Assembly (NCBI GenBank): GCA_018261895.1
Contig: JAGTRT010000015.1
Span: 18,624 to 82,623, forward strand
Reading direction: 5' to 3'
Origin: Pseudomonadota bacterium
GTDB lineage: Bacteria; Pseudomonadota; Gammaproteobacteria; Burkholderiales; Rhodocyclaceae
Length of the DNA stretch: 64,000 nucleotides
Shown here: piece by piece, positions 8,553-19,814 of the stretch
How the letters are laid out: each line of letters opens with the position of its first letter
Numbering within the stretch: position 1 is the first letter of the stretch
Notes under the pieces: generated by a model
Told to the model about the DNA's origin: nothing
What the model saw: only the letters and a program-made list of their open reading frames with translations
The model's database searches: none
Translations under genes and position numbers: made by a program

Positions 8553-10091
8553 CTACGCGCAGTCGATGAGCATGAGTGATACGTCATCGCTAGCGATGCA
8601 GCTTGCCTGATGCTGGGCGAGCGCCGCCTCGATCTTGGCAAAACGGTCGACTGGCGACGTATTGGCGGTGGCCGCGATCAGACCGTCGACACCGAACTGT
8701 TCTCCCTGTGGATTGGTGGCTTCGAGCAGGCCATCGGAACACAGGATCAGCTGGCTTTCGCCATCCCACTTGAAATGCTGGGGATTGCCGCCTAATTCTT
8801 CGTTGCCAACGATGCCAAGCGGGAGATTGGCGGATGGGAAGGTGCAGGCGACCCTGCCCCAACGATCGAACAGGAACGCTTCCGGCGTGCCCCCGACCCA
8901 GATATCGCCTTCTTTCCGCGCTTCATCGAGGCATACCAGCGTGATGGCGACAAAACGTCCAACCGGCATCGATTCCTTGAGTTGCTGGTTCAGCTCGAGG
9001 ACAATCTCGCGAATCGGGCGATTGAGCAGGGTCATGCGATAGAACAGGGCCAATACCGGCAAGACGCTGATGGCTGCCGTCAGGCCATGTCCGGTGGCGT
9101 CGGCGAGCAGGGCGTAGAAAAGTCCGTCAGGAGAGCGGTTCGCGGCAACGATGTCCCCGCTGAAGTTTTCAGCCGGGATGACCGAGTAGCGCAGGCATTT
9201 GTCCTGAAGGCCCTTGCGATGGAGTTGCTTTTCCATCAGTCGCAACGCCAGTTGCTGTTCGGCCTGGGTCTGGTCGTAATAGTTCTGCAGTTGCCGCGCG
9301 TTTTCGCGAAGCTTTTCTTCTGTGCGTTTGCGCTCGGAGATGTCGCGAATGACACCAACCATCATGCGCTGGTTGTCGAGCACGATCCGGGTGATGGTCA
9401 GGGTGGCAGCGAAACGGTGGCCGTCCTTGTGCAAGGCCTCCAGTTCCCGTTCCCGGCCGATGGTGCCGCGCCCGTCATCCTTGAAGTTGTCAAGCTGGCT
9501 CTGATGGTCCGCGCGCACCTCTTCCGGCATGAGCATGCTGACATTCTTGCCGAGCATTTCAGCGGCGGACCAGCCAAAAATCCGCTCGGTCGATTTGTTG
9601 ACCGAAACGATGTTGCCATGCTCGTCGCTGGTCACGATGGCATCGAGGACGTTGTCCGAGATCGCCTGGACGCGCCTGAGCGAGTCGATGGATTCCTGCT
9701 GCAGTGCCAGGGAGCGCTGCATCGAGCGCAGCTTGGCTTCCAGCACGACAAAATTGATGGGTTTGGTGAGGTAGTCGTCGGCGCCGGCATCGAGCCCTTC
9801 AACCAGGTTTTCATCGCGATTCAGGGCCGAGAGGAAAATCACCGGGGTCCACCGGTCGCGGGGCATGGACTTAATCCGCCGGGCGGCTTCGAACCCATCC
9901 ATGACGGGCATCATGATATCGAGCAGGACGAGATCGGGCGATTCGGATTCGAAAAGACGAACGGCTTCTTCGCCGTTTTCAGCGAGCAATACGTCATGGC
10001 CTAACTTCTTCAGGAAGACCTGGAGGATGTGCAGGTTGGTGCGGTTGTCATCTACCGCCAGCACTTTCATCTTGGCTGAAATCGATATCAT
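8553..10091 (-). CDS. Response regulator with PAS and SpoIIE-type phosphatase domains
   Basis: A 512-residue cytoplasmic protein. A receiver domain lies at about residues 8-122, with acidic pocket D14/D15, phosphoacceptor D58 and the lysine of DDYLTKP. A PAS domain lies at about 145-260 and a short coiled coil at about 265-300. A PP2C/SpoIIE serine phosphatase domain fills about 310-512, with metal-site motifs LLADATGHGLTAA, LCSDGLLEA and ASDDVSLML. The start ATG overlaps the stop of the upstream gene by 4 bp. Such proteins are known outputs of partner-switching systems (RsbU type). The adjoining gene encodes an RsbW-like ATPase, so the pair may control an anti-sigma or antagonist. No STAS antagonist gene is adjacent. 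Confidence 0.85.
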   Translation of the reverse strand: MISISAKMKVLAVDDNRTNLHILQVFLKKLGHDVLLAENGEEAVRLFESESPDLVLLDIMMPVMDGFEAARRIKSMPRDRWTPVIFLSALNRDENLVEGLDAGADDYLTKPINFVVLEAKLRSMQRSLALQQESIDSLRRVQAISDNVLDAIVTSDEHGNIVSVNKSTERIFGWSAAEMLGKNVSMLMPEEVRADHQSQLDNFKDDGRGTIGRERELEALHKDGHRFAATLTITRIVLDNQRMMVGVIRDISERKRTEEKLRENARQLQNYYDQTQAEQQLALRLMEKQLHRKGLQDKCLRYSVIPAENFSGDIVAANRSPDGLFYALLADATGHGLTAAISVLPVLALFYRMTLLNRPIREIVLELNQQLKESMPVGRFVAITLVCLDEARKEGDIWVGGTPEAFLFDRWGRVACTFPSANLPLGIVGNEELGGNPQHFKWDGESQLILCSDGLLEATNPQGEQFGVDGLIAATANTSPVDRFAKIEAALAQHQASCIASDDVSLMLIDCA

Positions 10092-11003
10092 GTGGAAAGC
10101 TTGCCGTTTCGTCCGTTACCCCGGTTAATGGTGGCAACTGCGATATTGCCACAGCCCTCGTAGCTGATGCTGCTGAAACTGATCATTCTGGCCAGGGCAA
10201 TGCCACGGCCATTCGGGTCGAAAGCCCGTTGCGGATCAATTTCGAGATAGTTTTGCCAAGGGAAGCCCTTCCCTTCGTCGCAGATGCGCAGAACGATCTC
10301 GGTTTCGCTGCGTTGATAGCTGAGCCGAACCGCCTTGGCGGCATTTTCTGCCAGGGCCGCGCGCTGGGCGACTTCGTCGTGCCAGCGATCTTCCTGTTTC
10401 AATCGGCTTTTCTCGGCATAGCTCAGCCCGAGATTGCCGTGCTCAATGCCGTTAACCAGCAGTTCGGAGATACCCATGACCACGGCGTCCGGGTTGGGGC
10501 AGGCGTGGGCGATGAATGAGGCCAGTTGGGCGGCTTCGTCGATGGTTCGGATGGAGAACTCGGCCTGGTCGAGAAACTGCAATGAATTGACATGCTGGTG
10601 CAGTTGCCGCCTGAGCTGGTTGCGAGCGGCCGCATCGCTCAAGGCTGCGTGCACGATGGCGAGCAGGCTGTCGCGCCGATAGGGTTTGGTCAGGTAGTAG
10701 TAGGCGCCAGCCTCCAGCCCTTCCCGAATCTGGGCGGGTGAATTTGCTGCCGTCTGCATGATGACCGGGATATTCGCCAAGCGTGGGTCGCTTTTCATGC
10801 GCTTGAGCAGGCCGATGCCGTCGAGACCCGGCATCATCCGGTCGAGCAGGATCAGACTGAAGACCTGGTTCGGATCCTGCAGGCAGGCCCAGGCAGACTC
10901 GCCGCTATCCGCCGTTTGCAGGACGAAATCTTCTTCCTCGGCAAAATACTCAAGCAGGATTTCCAGGTTGAGCTGCTCATCGTCTACCAGCAGGACGCTT
11001 GTC

Positions 11004-11011
<8 letters not shown>
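10088..11011 (-). CDS. Response regulator with HATPase (RsbW-like) output domain
   Basis: A 307-residue protein. The receiver domain (about 1-125) has D10/D11 and phosphoacceptor D57 in LILLDRMMPGLDG. The carboxyl half (about 150-300) is a GHKL ATPase: GISELLVNGIEHGNLG is the N-box and DEGKGFPW the G1 box. There is no phosphoacceptor histidine domain, so it resembles anti-sigma serine kinases rather than a histidine kinase. It overlaps both neighbours (4 bp downstream, 8 bp upstream), consistent with one translationally coupled signalling operon. Confidence 0.82.
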
Positions 11012-12848
<1,837 letters not shown>

Positions 12849-12867
12849 GACGTCGCCGGCAACGCGG

Positions 12868-14685
12868 TCACGATGTCGGGGGCTCCTGGTCGAGCTGTTC
12901 CTGCTGCTGCAGCGTCCACATCCGGGCGTAATGGCCGTTGGCCGCGAGCAGCGCGCCATGGCTGCCGCGCTCTACGATGCGCCCTTCGGCCATGACCAGG
13001 ATCTCGTCGGCATTCATGACCGTGGACAGCCGGTGCGCGATGATCAGCGTCGTGTGGCCGATGGCAACCTGTTCGAGCTGGGTCTGGATGGCGCGTTCGG
13101 TGGCCGAATCCAGCGCCGAGGTCGCTTCGTCGAAAATCAGGATGGGCGGGTTCTTGAGCAGGGCGCGGGCAATGGCGACGCGCTGCTTTTCACCGCCGGA
13201 CAGCTTGAGCCCGCGTTCGCCGACGCGCGTCTCGTACTGGAGCGGCAGCGATTCGATGAACTCATGCAACTGCGCCGCACGCGCCGCGGCGAAGACTTCG
13301 TCGCGGCTGGCCTCCGGGCGACCGTAGTTGATGTTGTAGAAAATGGTGTCGTTGAACAGCACCGTGTCCTGCGGCACGATGCCGATCGCCGCCCGCAGGC
13401 TGCTTTGCTTCAGCGAGCGCAGGTCGTGGCCGTTGATCTGGATGGCCCCGCCCGTCACGTCGTAAAAACGGTAGAGCAGGCGCGAGAGCGTTGATTTGCC
13501 GGCCCCAGAATGGCCGACGACGGCCACCGTCTTGCCCGGCGGAATGGCGAAGCTCAGGCTCTTCAGGATTTGCCGGTTCGGCTCGTAGGCGAACTCCACG
13601 GCGTCGAAATTGACTTGCAACGGGCCGCCCGGGACTTCACGGGCATCCGGCGCGTCGGCGATCTCGCGGTTTTCGCTGAGCAGGTTGAACATCCGCTCGA
13701 TATCGGTCAGCGCCTGACGGATTTCGCGATAAACGATGCCGAGGAAATTGAGCGGCATGTAGAGCTGGATCAGGAAGGCATTGACCAGCACGAGGTCGCC
13801 GATGGTCATATGGCCCTCTACCACCCCATTGGCAGCCCGCCACATCATGGCCGTGACACCCAGCGCAATGATCGCCTGCTGGCCAAGGTTGAGGAAGGCC
13901 AGGGTCGTCTGGCTGCGCGTCGCCGCTTCCTCCCATTTGACCAGTTGCTCGTCGTAACGCCGGGCCTCCCAGCCTTCATTGTTGAAGTACTTCACCGTCT
14001 CGTAGTTGAGCAGGCTGTCGACGGCACGGGTATTCGCGGCCGAGTCGTTCTCGTTGACCGCGCGGCGGATGTCGATGCGCCAGTTGCTGACCTTGATGGT
14101 GAAAACGATGTAGGCGACCAGCGAAACCAGGGTGATCACGACATAACCCGTGTCGTACTTGACGAACAGGATGCCAAGAACCAGCCCGATCTCGACCAGC
14201 GTCGGCAGGATCGAATACAGGGTGTAGGAAATCAGGCTGGAAATCGAGCGGCTGCCGCGCTCGATGTCGCGCGACACGCCGCCGGTCTGGCGCTCCAGAT
14301 GAAAACGCAGCGACAGCGCATGCAAATGGCGGAAAACCTCGAGCGACACCTGGCGCACGGCGCGCTGGGTCACCCGGGCAAACAGGATTTCGCGCAGCTC
14401 CTGGAACAGCGAGGTTGAAAAACGCAACGCGCCGTAAAGAATCAGCAGCAGGATGGGCAGGGCGAGCAGCTGTTCCTTGCCTGACAAACCGTCGATCATC
14501 TCCTTGAAGACCAGCGGCACCCCGACATTGGCGACCTTGGCGCCGATCAGGCAGCTCAGTGCGGCGAGTACGCGCAGGCGGTATTGCCAGAGGTAGGGAA
14601 AGAGCGTGCGCAGGGTCTGCCAGACATGGCTCTCCGGCAGCGGTTGCCCGACGGGCGGTTTGGGGAAGGCGGTGGCGCGGCGCAT
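12868..14685 (-). CDS. ABC exporter of the Atm1/HMT1 type
   Basis: About 605 residues from ATG 14685; the open frame extends further upstream but antisense to the thioesterase gene. Six membrane helices fill the first ~310 residues, starting at FPYLWQYRLRVLAALSCLIG with the family-typical KVANVGVPLVFKEMID. The ATPase domain shows Walker A GHSGAGKST, signature LSGGEKQRVAIARAL and Walker B ILIFDEATSALD. Bacterial Atm1-like exporters transport glutathione derivatives or metal-thiol conjugates. The gene is 19 bp upstream of the kinase operon and may be cotranscribed with it. It is divergent from the thioesterase. Confidence 0.9.
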   Translation of the reverse strand: MRRATAFPKPPVGQPLPESHVWQTLRTLFPYLWQYRLRVLAALSCLIGAKVANVGVPLVFKEMIDGLSGKEQLLALPILLLILYGALRFSTSLFQELREILFARVTQRAVRQVSLEVFRHLHALSLRFHLERQTGGVSRDIERGSRSISSLISYTLYSILPTLVEIGLVLGILFVKYDTGYVVITLVSLVAYIVFTIKVSNWRIDIRRAVNENDSAANTRAVDSLLNYETVKYFNNEGWEARRYDEQLVKWEEAATRSQTTLAFLNLGQQAIIALGVTAMMWRAANGVVEGHMTIGDLVLVNAFLIQLYMPLNFLGIVYREIRQALTDIERMFNLLSENREIADAPDAREVPGGPLQVNFDAVEFAYEPNRQILKSLSFAIPPGKTVAVVGHSGAGKSTLSRLLYRFYDVTGGAIQINGHDLRSLKQSSLRAAIGIVPQDTVLFNDTIFYNINYGRPEASRDEVFAAARAAQLHEFIESLPLQYETRVGERGLKLSGGEKQRVAIARALLKNPPILIFDEATSALDSATERAIQTQLEQVAIGHTTLIIAHRLSTVMNADEILVMAEGRIVERGSHGALLAANGHYARMWTLQQQEQLDQEPPTS

Positions 14686-14785
14686 GCAGGGCTGGCGGAA
14701 CTCGGGATGAACGTTGGCCCTGAGTATATGAAAACTCGGCGCTTTCCGGGAGAATCCCGCCATGTTTCGCAAATTGGACAAAGTC

Positions 14786-15199
14786 ATGGCCGACGCACCA
14801 ATCTCCCTTCCTGCCAAGCATTCGACCCTGCGCGTCGTGCCCATGCCGGCCGATCTCAACCAGAACGGCGACGTCTTCGGCGGCTGGGTCATGGCCCAGG
14901 TCGACGTGGCCGGCGCCATTCCCGCCATGCGTCGCGCGCGCGGTCGGGTCGCCACCGTCTCGGTCAATTCCTTCCTGTTCAAGCAGCCGGTGTCGGTCGG
15001 CGACATCGTCAGCCTCTACGCCGATATCGTGCGCGTCGGGACAACATCGATCACGGTCAAGGTGGAGGTTTACGCCGAGCGGAATTACGCCGCGCCGATC
15101 ATCGTCAAGGTCACCGAAGCCGAATTGACCTACGTGGCCATCGATAGCGACGGAATGAAGCGTCAGGTTCCACCCGAAAATACAGCGAAATTGGATTAA
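14786..15199 (+). CDS. Acyl-CoA thioesterase, hotdog fold (YciA-like)
   Basis: A 137-residue hotdog-fold protein (145 if it starts at 14762). Signatures are MPADLNQNGDVFGGWVMAQVD with the catalytic aspartate in GDVFGGW and the segment VSVNSFLFKQPVSVGD. YciA-type enzymes hydrolyse acyl-CoA esters of varied chain length in the cytoplasm. The start at 14786 (MADAPISLP) fits the family better. It is transcribed divergently from the exporter, with about 100 bp between the starts. Confidence 0.88.
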   Translation: MADAPISLPAKHSTLRVVPMPADLNQNGDVFGGWVMAQVDVAGAIPAMRRARGRVATVSVNSFLFKQPVSVGDIVSLYADIVRVGTTSITVKVEVYAERNYAAPIIVKVTEAELTYVAIDSDGMKRQVPPENTAKLD

Positions 15200-15244
15200 A
15201 ATCCGACAGTTATCAAATTACCCCGCCTGCAAGGGAGCAATCCA

Positions 15245-16408
15245 ATGATCAAAATGACCCTGCGTGCCGTTCCGGCCCTGTTGCTGGTCGCGTTTTCCGG
15301 TGCTGCATCGGCCGCCGCCTTCCAGTTGCTGGAACAGAATGCCAGCGGTTTGGGCAATGCCTACGCCGGCTCTGCCGCAGTGGCCGACAATGCCAGCACG
15401 GTTTTCTTCAACCCGGCCGGCATGACCCAATTGACCGGATTCCAGCTTTCGGCCGGTGTCGTCGGGGTAGGGCCGAGCTACGAATACCGTGACCAGAATG
15501 GCGTCAAGTCGGGTGGCGATGCCGGTGGCTGGGCCGCCGTGCCGAATGCCTATCTCTCGGCGCAACTGGCCAAGGACTGGTTCGTCGGCCTGGGCATCTC
15601 GGTGCCATTCGGGCTGGCTACGGAATACGACAGCAACTGGGTTGGCCGTTCGCTGGCCATCAAGTCGGAAATCAAGACCATCAACATCAATCCCTCGCTG
15701 GCCTACCGTGTCAATGACAAGGTTTCGCTGGGATTCGGCCTGAACTACCAGACCATCGATGGCGAACTGACCCGCAACCCCGGCGCGCTCATCACCCTCA
15801 AAGCCGACGATACGGCCTGGGGCTGGAATGCCGGTGCGCTCTTCACGCTCTCTCCCGCCATGCGCGTGGGCATCTCGTACCGTTCCCCGATCAAGTATCG
15901 CCTGGAAGGGACCGTCAACAGCGCGACCCCGGTCTATGCCGACCTCAAGCTGCCGGACACCTTCATCCTGTCCGTCTGGCAGCAGGTTTCGGATCGCTGG
16001 GAAGCCATGGGCGATCTCTCCTATACCCGCTGGAATACGATGAAGTCGCTGAACGTGCAAAGCAGCGCCAGTGGTGCCCTGCTCAGCAGCGAAACCTTCA
16101 ATTACGACAATTCCTGGCGCTTTGCCTGGGGCGCAGGCTACAAGGCCACCGACGCCGCCAAGCTGAAGTTCGGCATCGCCTTCGACCGCACGCCCGTCCG
16201 CAACGAATATCGTTCGCCGCGCGTTCCCGATAACAACCGTCTCTGGCTGTCGGTCGGCGGCCAGTGGAATGCCGGCAGCTACGGCAAGGTCGACCTCGGC
16301 TACTCGTATCTTTACGTGATGGATCCCAGCATTTCCCAGCCGGGGCTGCAGGGCAAGTACGACGCCAGTGCCCATATCCTCGGCATGCAGTATTCGGTGG
16401 GTTTCTAA
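15245..16408 (+). CDS. Outer-membrane transport protein, FadL family
   Basis: A 387-residue protein with signal peptide (about 1-23, ending SAAS-A) followed directly by the FadL amino-terminal hatch sequence AAFQLLEQNASGLGNAYAGS and the NPAGM motif. The rest alternates in a beta-barrel pattern and ends in SVGF, an outer-membrane type carboxyl phenylalanine. FadL proteins let long-chain fatty acids or other hydrophobic compounds cross the outer membrane. It lies 45 bp after a thioesterase, which suits fatty acid use. AAGGGAGC upstream is the ribosome-binding site. Confidence 0.9.
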   Translation: MIKMTLRAVPALLLVAFSGAASAAAFQLLEQNASGLGNAYAGSAAVADNASTVFFNPAGMTQLTGFQLSAGVVGVGPSYEYRDQNGVKSGGDAGGWAAVPNAYLSAQLAKDWFVGLGISVPFGLATEYDSNWVGRSLAIKSEIKTININPSLAYRVNDKVSLGFGLNYQTIDGELTRNPGALITLKADDTAWGWNAGALFTLSPAMRVGISYRSPIKYRLEGTVNSATPVYADLKLPDTFILSVWQQVSDRWEAMGDLSYTRWNTMKSLNVQSSASGALLSSETFNYDNSWRFAWGAGYKATDAAKLKFGIAFDRTPVRNEYRSPRVPDNNRLWLSVGGQWNAGSYGKVDLGYSYLYVMDPSISQPGLQGKYDASAHILGMQYSVGF

Positions 16409-16429
16409 GCTGACACGGCCAGGGCAAGC

Positions 16430-16942
16430 ATGCAGGCGCTCGAACTGGGTGGTATGACACTCGGTCTGCGTGAAGCCGTGATCGTCTTGATCGCGCTGGT
16501 CGCGGCCTACATGCTGTTCGTCGCGCTGCGCATGCGTGGCTTGCGCAAGCCACCGGTTGCGCCCGACAAGGTGCCGCCCTCGGTCAAGTCCGACGAGGCG
16601 CCGGAGGATGTTTCGCCGGAAGAAACGAAAGAGTCGAAGGAGAGCTGGGTCAGGGAATCGACCGGGCTGGCCAGCGACGCCTTGCGCAGTGGCCTGGAGC
16701 AGGAAGTCGCGCAATTGCGCGATGAAGTCGACGCCATTCGCGGCGAATTGGCCGCCCTGCGTCAGGACATGCAGCAGGAACTGGCGCATTTCCGGGCCAG
16801 CCAGACCGTTTCCCCGATTTACGGCGATGCCATGCAAATGGCCGTTTCGGGTTACGATCCGGCGGCGATTGCCGAGCGTTGCGGCATTGCCCGCGCCGAA
16901 GCGGAGCTGGTCGTGGCGTTGGCCAAAAGTCAGGAGCATTGA
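16430..16942 (+). CDS. DUF2802-family membrane-anchored protein
   Basis: A 170-residue protein with one amino-terminal helix (about 14-34, VIVLIALVAAYMLFVALRM), a charged linker, a coiled coil around 85-115 and a carboxyl module SPIYGDAMQMAVSGYDP...AERCGIARAEAELVVAL that I recognise as DUF2802, found in betaproteobacteria. The helix-turn-helix look of AAIAERCGIARAEAELV is noted, but no function is known. An internal ATG at 16454 is an alternative start. The SPOR gene follows 8 bp downstream, suggesting an operon with an envelope role. Confidence 0.75.
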   Translation: MQALELGGMTLGLREAVIVLIALVAAYMLFVALRMRGLRKPPVAPDKVPPSVKSDEAPEDVSPEETKESKESWVRESTGLASDALRSGLEQEVAQLRDEVDAIRGELAALRQDMQQELAHFRASQTVSPIYGDAMQMAVSGYDPAAIAERCGIARAEAELVVALAKSQEH

Positions 16943-16950
16943 GGGAAGTC

Positions 16951-17751
16951 ATGTCGGAAGAGCCGAAAGTGCCGGAAAACGACGAAGGGGCAGGGGAAGT
17001 CCGTAGCAAGCTGATGGCCCGTCTGGCCATCGCAGGCGTTCTGGTCGCCCTGCTGCTGGGCGTCCTGGCGTTCTTCGATTATCTGGCGACCGCGCCGGAT
17101 GAAACCGAGGAGCGGGTGTTTACCGAACCGGTACCCGTCGCGCCGAAAAAAGAAGTGTCGCAACCGGTGACGCCGGCCGAGAACCCGCCGGCGCCGCCCG
17201 TGGCGGAAAAGGCTGAAGCACCGGCCGAAGCGCCGCCACCACCCAAGGTCGAAACCCATACACCTGTTGCGGAAAGCAGACCGGAAGCGCCGGCCGAGGC
17301 TAGGCCCAAATCGCCGGTAACGACTGAGCCTGCCAGGAAGCCCGCTGCCCCGAGTCCGGCCGTGGTTGCTCAACCTGCCCCCGTGCCCGAAGCCACCAGC
17401 TCGCCATCCAATCTGGTTCCACCACCGAGAACAACGGCGCCGGCCGAAACGCTGCCCGCCAAACCGGCTACCCGCATCGTCGAGGCCCGGCCAGCCCCGG
17501 CGCCCGCCGTGACACCGCCCGTCGTTTCGCGTCTGTTTTCCGGTTTTCTGCTGCAGGCAGGAGTTTTCTCCAGCACTCAGCGTGCCGAGGAACTCCATGC
17601 GCGGCTGACCCTGAGTGGCGTCCCGTCGACGCTGGAAACCCGCGTTCAGGTCGGGCCGTTCAAAACCAAGCAGGAAGCCGAGGCCGCGCAGGCCAAGCTG
17701 AAGGAACTGGGCGTCGAGACCATCCTCGTGCCACCCAGGGGCAAGAACTAG
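16951..17751 (+). CDS. SPOR-domain inner-membrane protein
   Basis: A 266-residue protein. The start ATG 16951 (MSEEPKVPEN) sits after GAGGGAAGTC. A cytoplasmic tail is followed by one membrane helix (about 28-48, LAIAGVLVALLLGVLAFFDY), a long Pro/Ala/Lys-rich periplasmic spacer, and a carboxyl SPOR domain from about residue 190 (GFLLQAGVFSSTQRAEEL, then VQVGPFKTKQEAEAAQ). SPOR domains bind denuded glycan strands at the septum, so a cell-division-related role (DedD/FtsN-like) is likely. Confidence 0.85.
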   Translation: MSEEPKVPENDEGAGEVRSKLMARLAIAGVLVALLLGVLAFFDYLATAPDETEERVFTEPVPVAPKKEVSQPVTPAENPPAPPVAEKAEAPAEAPPPPKVETHTPVAESRPEAPAEARPKSPVTTEPARKPAAPSPAVVAQPAPVPEATSSPSNLVPPPRTTAPAETLPAKPATRIVEARPAPAPAVTPPVVSRLFSGFLLQAGVFSSTQRAEELHARLTLSGVPSTLETRVQVGPFKTKQEAEAAQAKLKELGVETILVPPRGKN

Positions 17752-17766
17752 GGCGTATTCCGCTGT

Positions 17767-17793
17767 AAGCGGCGCTGACCGCCGCTTGCTTTA
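17767..17793 (+). terminator. Probable terminator between convergent genes
   Basis: Arms AAGCGGC and GCCGCTT around a 7-base loop are followed by GCTTT. It lies between the SPOR gene and the leftward lipoprotein gene, and could serve both, although the T run is short. Confidence 0.5.
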
Positions 17794-17811
17794 ATCGCGC
17801 CCCGGCCTTTC

Positions 17812-18162
17812 TCAAGGCATGCCGGGCAGGCGTGGCAAGCCGAGGCTGCGCCGAACGTCGCGGTGCAATTGCAGCGGCGGCGGCAGGGGGGCCGCCTGGC
17901 GACGGGGTTCTTCATAGCGCCGATCGTCGTAGTAGCGCGAGCTGCGATCATCGTAGTAACGACCGCCACGGTCATCGTAATGGCGATAGCCGGAATTGTA
18001 GTAAATCGTGCCGCTCGGCTGGCCATAGCCCGGATAGGTTTCGACATAGACTGGCGGCGGGCGGTGATATCCCACCGGGTAGGGGGCGACCGCGCAGGCT
18101 CCCAGGCTACCGATCAGTGCGGTAGCGAGGCCGAGGCGAAGGAGCTTTTGGTTGAGATTCAT
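17812..18162 (-). CDS. Small Tyr/Asp/Arg-repeat lipoprotein
   Basis: A 116-residue protein. A lipoprotein signal peptide with lipobox LGAC lies around residues 12-23. The mature part is rich in Pro and Tyr and contains about four repeats of the type YYDDR (HYDDRGGRYYDDRSSRYYDD). Such low-complexity tails are seen in envelope lipoproteins of unknown function. The carboxyl part turns into HRDVRRSLGLPRLPGMP. No partner is apparent; the gene stands alone between the SPOR gene and an AT-richer patch. Confidence 0.7.
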   Translation of the reverse strand: MNLNQKLLRLGLATALIGSLGACAVAPYPVGYHRPPPVYVETYPGYGQPSGTIYYNSGYRHYDDRGGRYYDDRSSRYYDDRRYEEPRRQAAPLPPPLQLHRDVRRSLGLPRLPGMP

Positions 18163-18259
18163 GGTGCGTCTTTCCGGGGGTTAGGTAAGCAAATAACGCG
18201 GTAGTTCCCCATCCGGCATACGCTAATGACGTGCCATTTTGTAACGAATCGTTAGCGTC

Positions 18260-18823
18260 TTAGCGAGGCGCTTCTTCTGGACTGATTAAACCTAAAAATT
18301 CCGGGCTTGTTACCGTTTTTCGGACAAGTGCCTGCACTGCTGGTGCAAAGGCCACGGCGGTTTCCCCACACGCTGTTACCCCAGCGAATCCGGCTGAAAA
18401 TTCATACTTTTCATCGACGGTTAGTGCTTTCCCGTTGGTAGAGACTAGACGAATCGAAAAGTACCATTCTCCTCCTACCACTCCTTTGCTGGAGGAAAAC
18501 TCAGCTTTTTCAATGTTTCCTGAGAGTGCTATTTTTGCGTTGTTTTCAAAGGCGTCAGCGGCTTTGAACTCTTCAATGAATGCCCTCCTGATATACCCTC
18601 CAACGCTAAGTCCTTCCGGTGGCGTGATTCTTCCGACGCCTCGACACATCGATGCATATTCCTTTGGTTCGGCAAACTGGCCAATGCTCACCGTTCTGCC
18701 CATTTTCTTTATTGCCGTGCTGCTTTCATAACCAACATCGTAATTCGGTGCAGTCAATGAAGTGCAAGCGCTTAAAACTAGTACTGCAAAGGCTGGGCCG
18801 ATTTGCTTGATGTCAATGCTCAA
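18260..18823 (-). CDS. Hypothetical lipoprotein
   Basis: About 187 residues if started at TTG 18823 (LSIDIKQIGPAFAVLVLSAC); the open frame extends to 18901. The lipobox LSAC directs lipidation, and the mature chain begins TSLTAPNYDVGY. I do not recognise the family. The sequence is clearly richer in A/T and in codons such as TTT, AAA and TCA than its neighbours, suggesting transfer. It is divergent from a second lipoprotein gene starting at 18937; the two may share the intervening promoter region. Confidence 0.65.
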   Translation of the reverse strand: MSIDIKQIGPAFAVLVLSACTSLTAPNYDVGYESSTAIKKMGRTVSIGQFAEPKEYASMCRGVGRITPPEGLSVGGYIRRAFIEEFKAADAFENNAKIALSGNIEKAEFSSSKGVVGGEWYFSIRLVSTNGKALTVDEKYEFSAGFAGVTACGETAVAFAPAVQALVRKTVTSPEFLGLISPEEAPR

Positions 18824-18936
18824 AATACACCTCGTGTCTTGGTTTTTTGGAAGAGTGTAGCCATGCTTCAGTGTTTGTAGTTTGCCATAGCAGGTTAACA
18901 TTTGAATTTGTCAGTTTCCCAATTAAGGACTAAAGA

Positions 18937-19413
18937 ATGAAACGGAATCTTTTATCGTTTTCGATGTTGATTTGTGTTTTGCTAGCAGGATGCGGCGGCG
19001 CTCAAACCGTAACCCGTACAAATGCACCAATACCGGAGCAAATTCGAAGTGTTGCTTTTTCGCCTCAAGCTGGAAATTCAACAGAGGTCGATTCGTATAT
19101 TTCCGATGCCTTAGCTGAACAGAACGTTGTAACGAATCCTCCTGTTGCAGCAGGAGCAAGGAAAAGTCCAGACTCGGATACTATTTTGACCTACACGGAT
19201 GTTTGGCGTTGGGATTTGGCGATGTATTTACAATCGATTTCAATCAATCTTTACGATGCAAAATCAGGTCAATTGCTTGTCTCTGGGCGTTGGCGGGATT
19301 CATTTTTCCACGCCTTTAACCGTGGCGAAGCGATCTCTAAAGAATTGATCGCAGAAATGTTTAGCAAGCTTCAGCCGGCTACCGGGGGCGGTGGGGTGGC
19401 TAAGCGCAACTAG
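18937..19413 (+). CDS. Hypothetical lipoprotein
   Basis: A 158-residue protein with lipoprotein signal MKRNLLSFSMLICVLLAGCG (lipobox LAGC). The mature part contains YTDVWRWDLAMYLQSISINL and GQLLVSGRWRDSFFHAF. I know no function; the layout is typical of periplasm-facing lipoproteins. Codon use is AT-rich, like its divergent neighbour, and unlike the surrounding genes. ATTAAGGAC precedes the ATG. Confidence 0.7.
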   Translation: MKRNLLSFSMLICVLLAGCGGAQTVTRTNAPIPEQIRSVAFSPQAGNSTEVDSYISDALAEQNVVTNPPVAAGARKSPDSDTILTYTDVWRWDLAMYLQSISINLYDAKSGQLLVSGRWRDSFFHAFNRGEAISKELIAEMFSKLQPATGGGGVAKRN

Positions 19414-19441
19414 GATTGCCGTTTTTGGAGGGCTAAAGACC

Positions 19442-19771
19442 TTAGCTTTCAGCCAAGGTCTTGCGAATCCGCTTGGCGAACACCGTCATTTCCTTCGCGG
19501 CTTGGATGTCACCTTTCGTCTCGGCAACGCTGATGCCGCGTTCGTAGGCGGCCAAGGCGCCGGAGTGGTCGCCGGCTTCGGCCAGTGCCTTGCCGAGTAC
19601 TTTCCAGGCAGCGGAGTAGTTGGGGTCGCGGTCGACGGCGGCGCGGAATTGTTCGGCTGCCTTGGCCGGTTCGCCGGCCTTGAGGTATTCGTTGCCGAGC
19701 GAGAAGCGGAGCAGGGCGCCGTCGCGGGGGCCATCGAGCATTTTTTCCAGGGATTCGATACGTGGGTTCAT
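19442..19771 (-). CDS. TPR-repeat protein
   Basis: 109 residues from ATG 19771 ([12 protein letters not shown]). Two or three tetratricopeptide repeats are visible: [40 protein letters not shown] and [20 protein letters not shown]. It has no signal peptide, so it is probably a cytoplasmic adaptor. It is convergent with the lipoprotein gene and divergent from ridA. Small proteins like this are common in Rhodocyclales, but their role is unknown. Confidence 0.78.
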   Translation of the reverse strand: MNPRIESLEKMLDGPRDGALLRFSLGNEYLKAGEPAKAAEQFRAAVDRDPNYSAAWKVLGKALAEAGDHSGALAAYERGISVAETKGDIQAAKEMTVFAKRIRKTLAES

Positions 19772-19814
19772 GGGTAAAATAGGGTTTTGCAATCTGGATA
19801 CAGGAAGCTTACTC

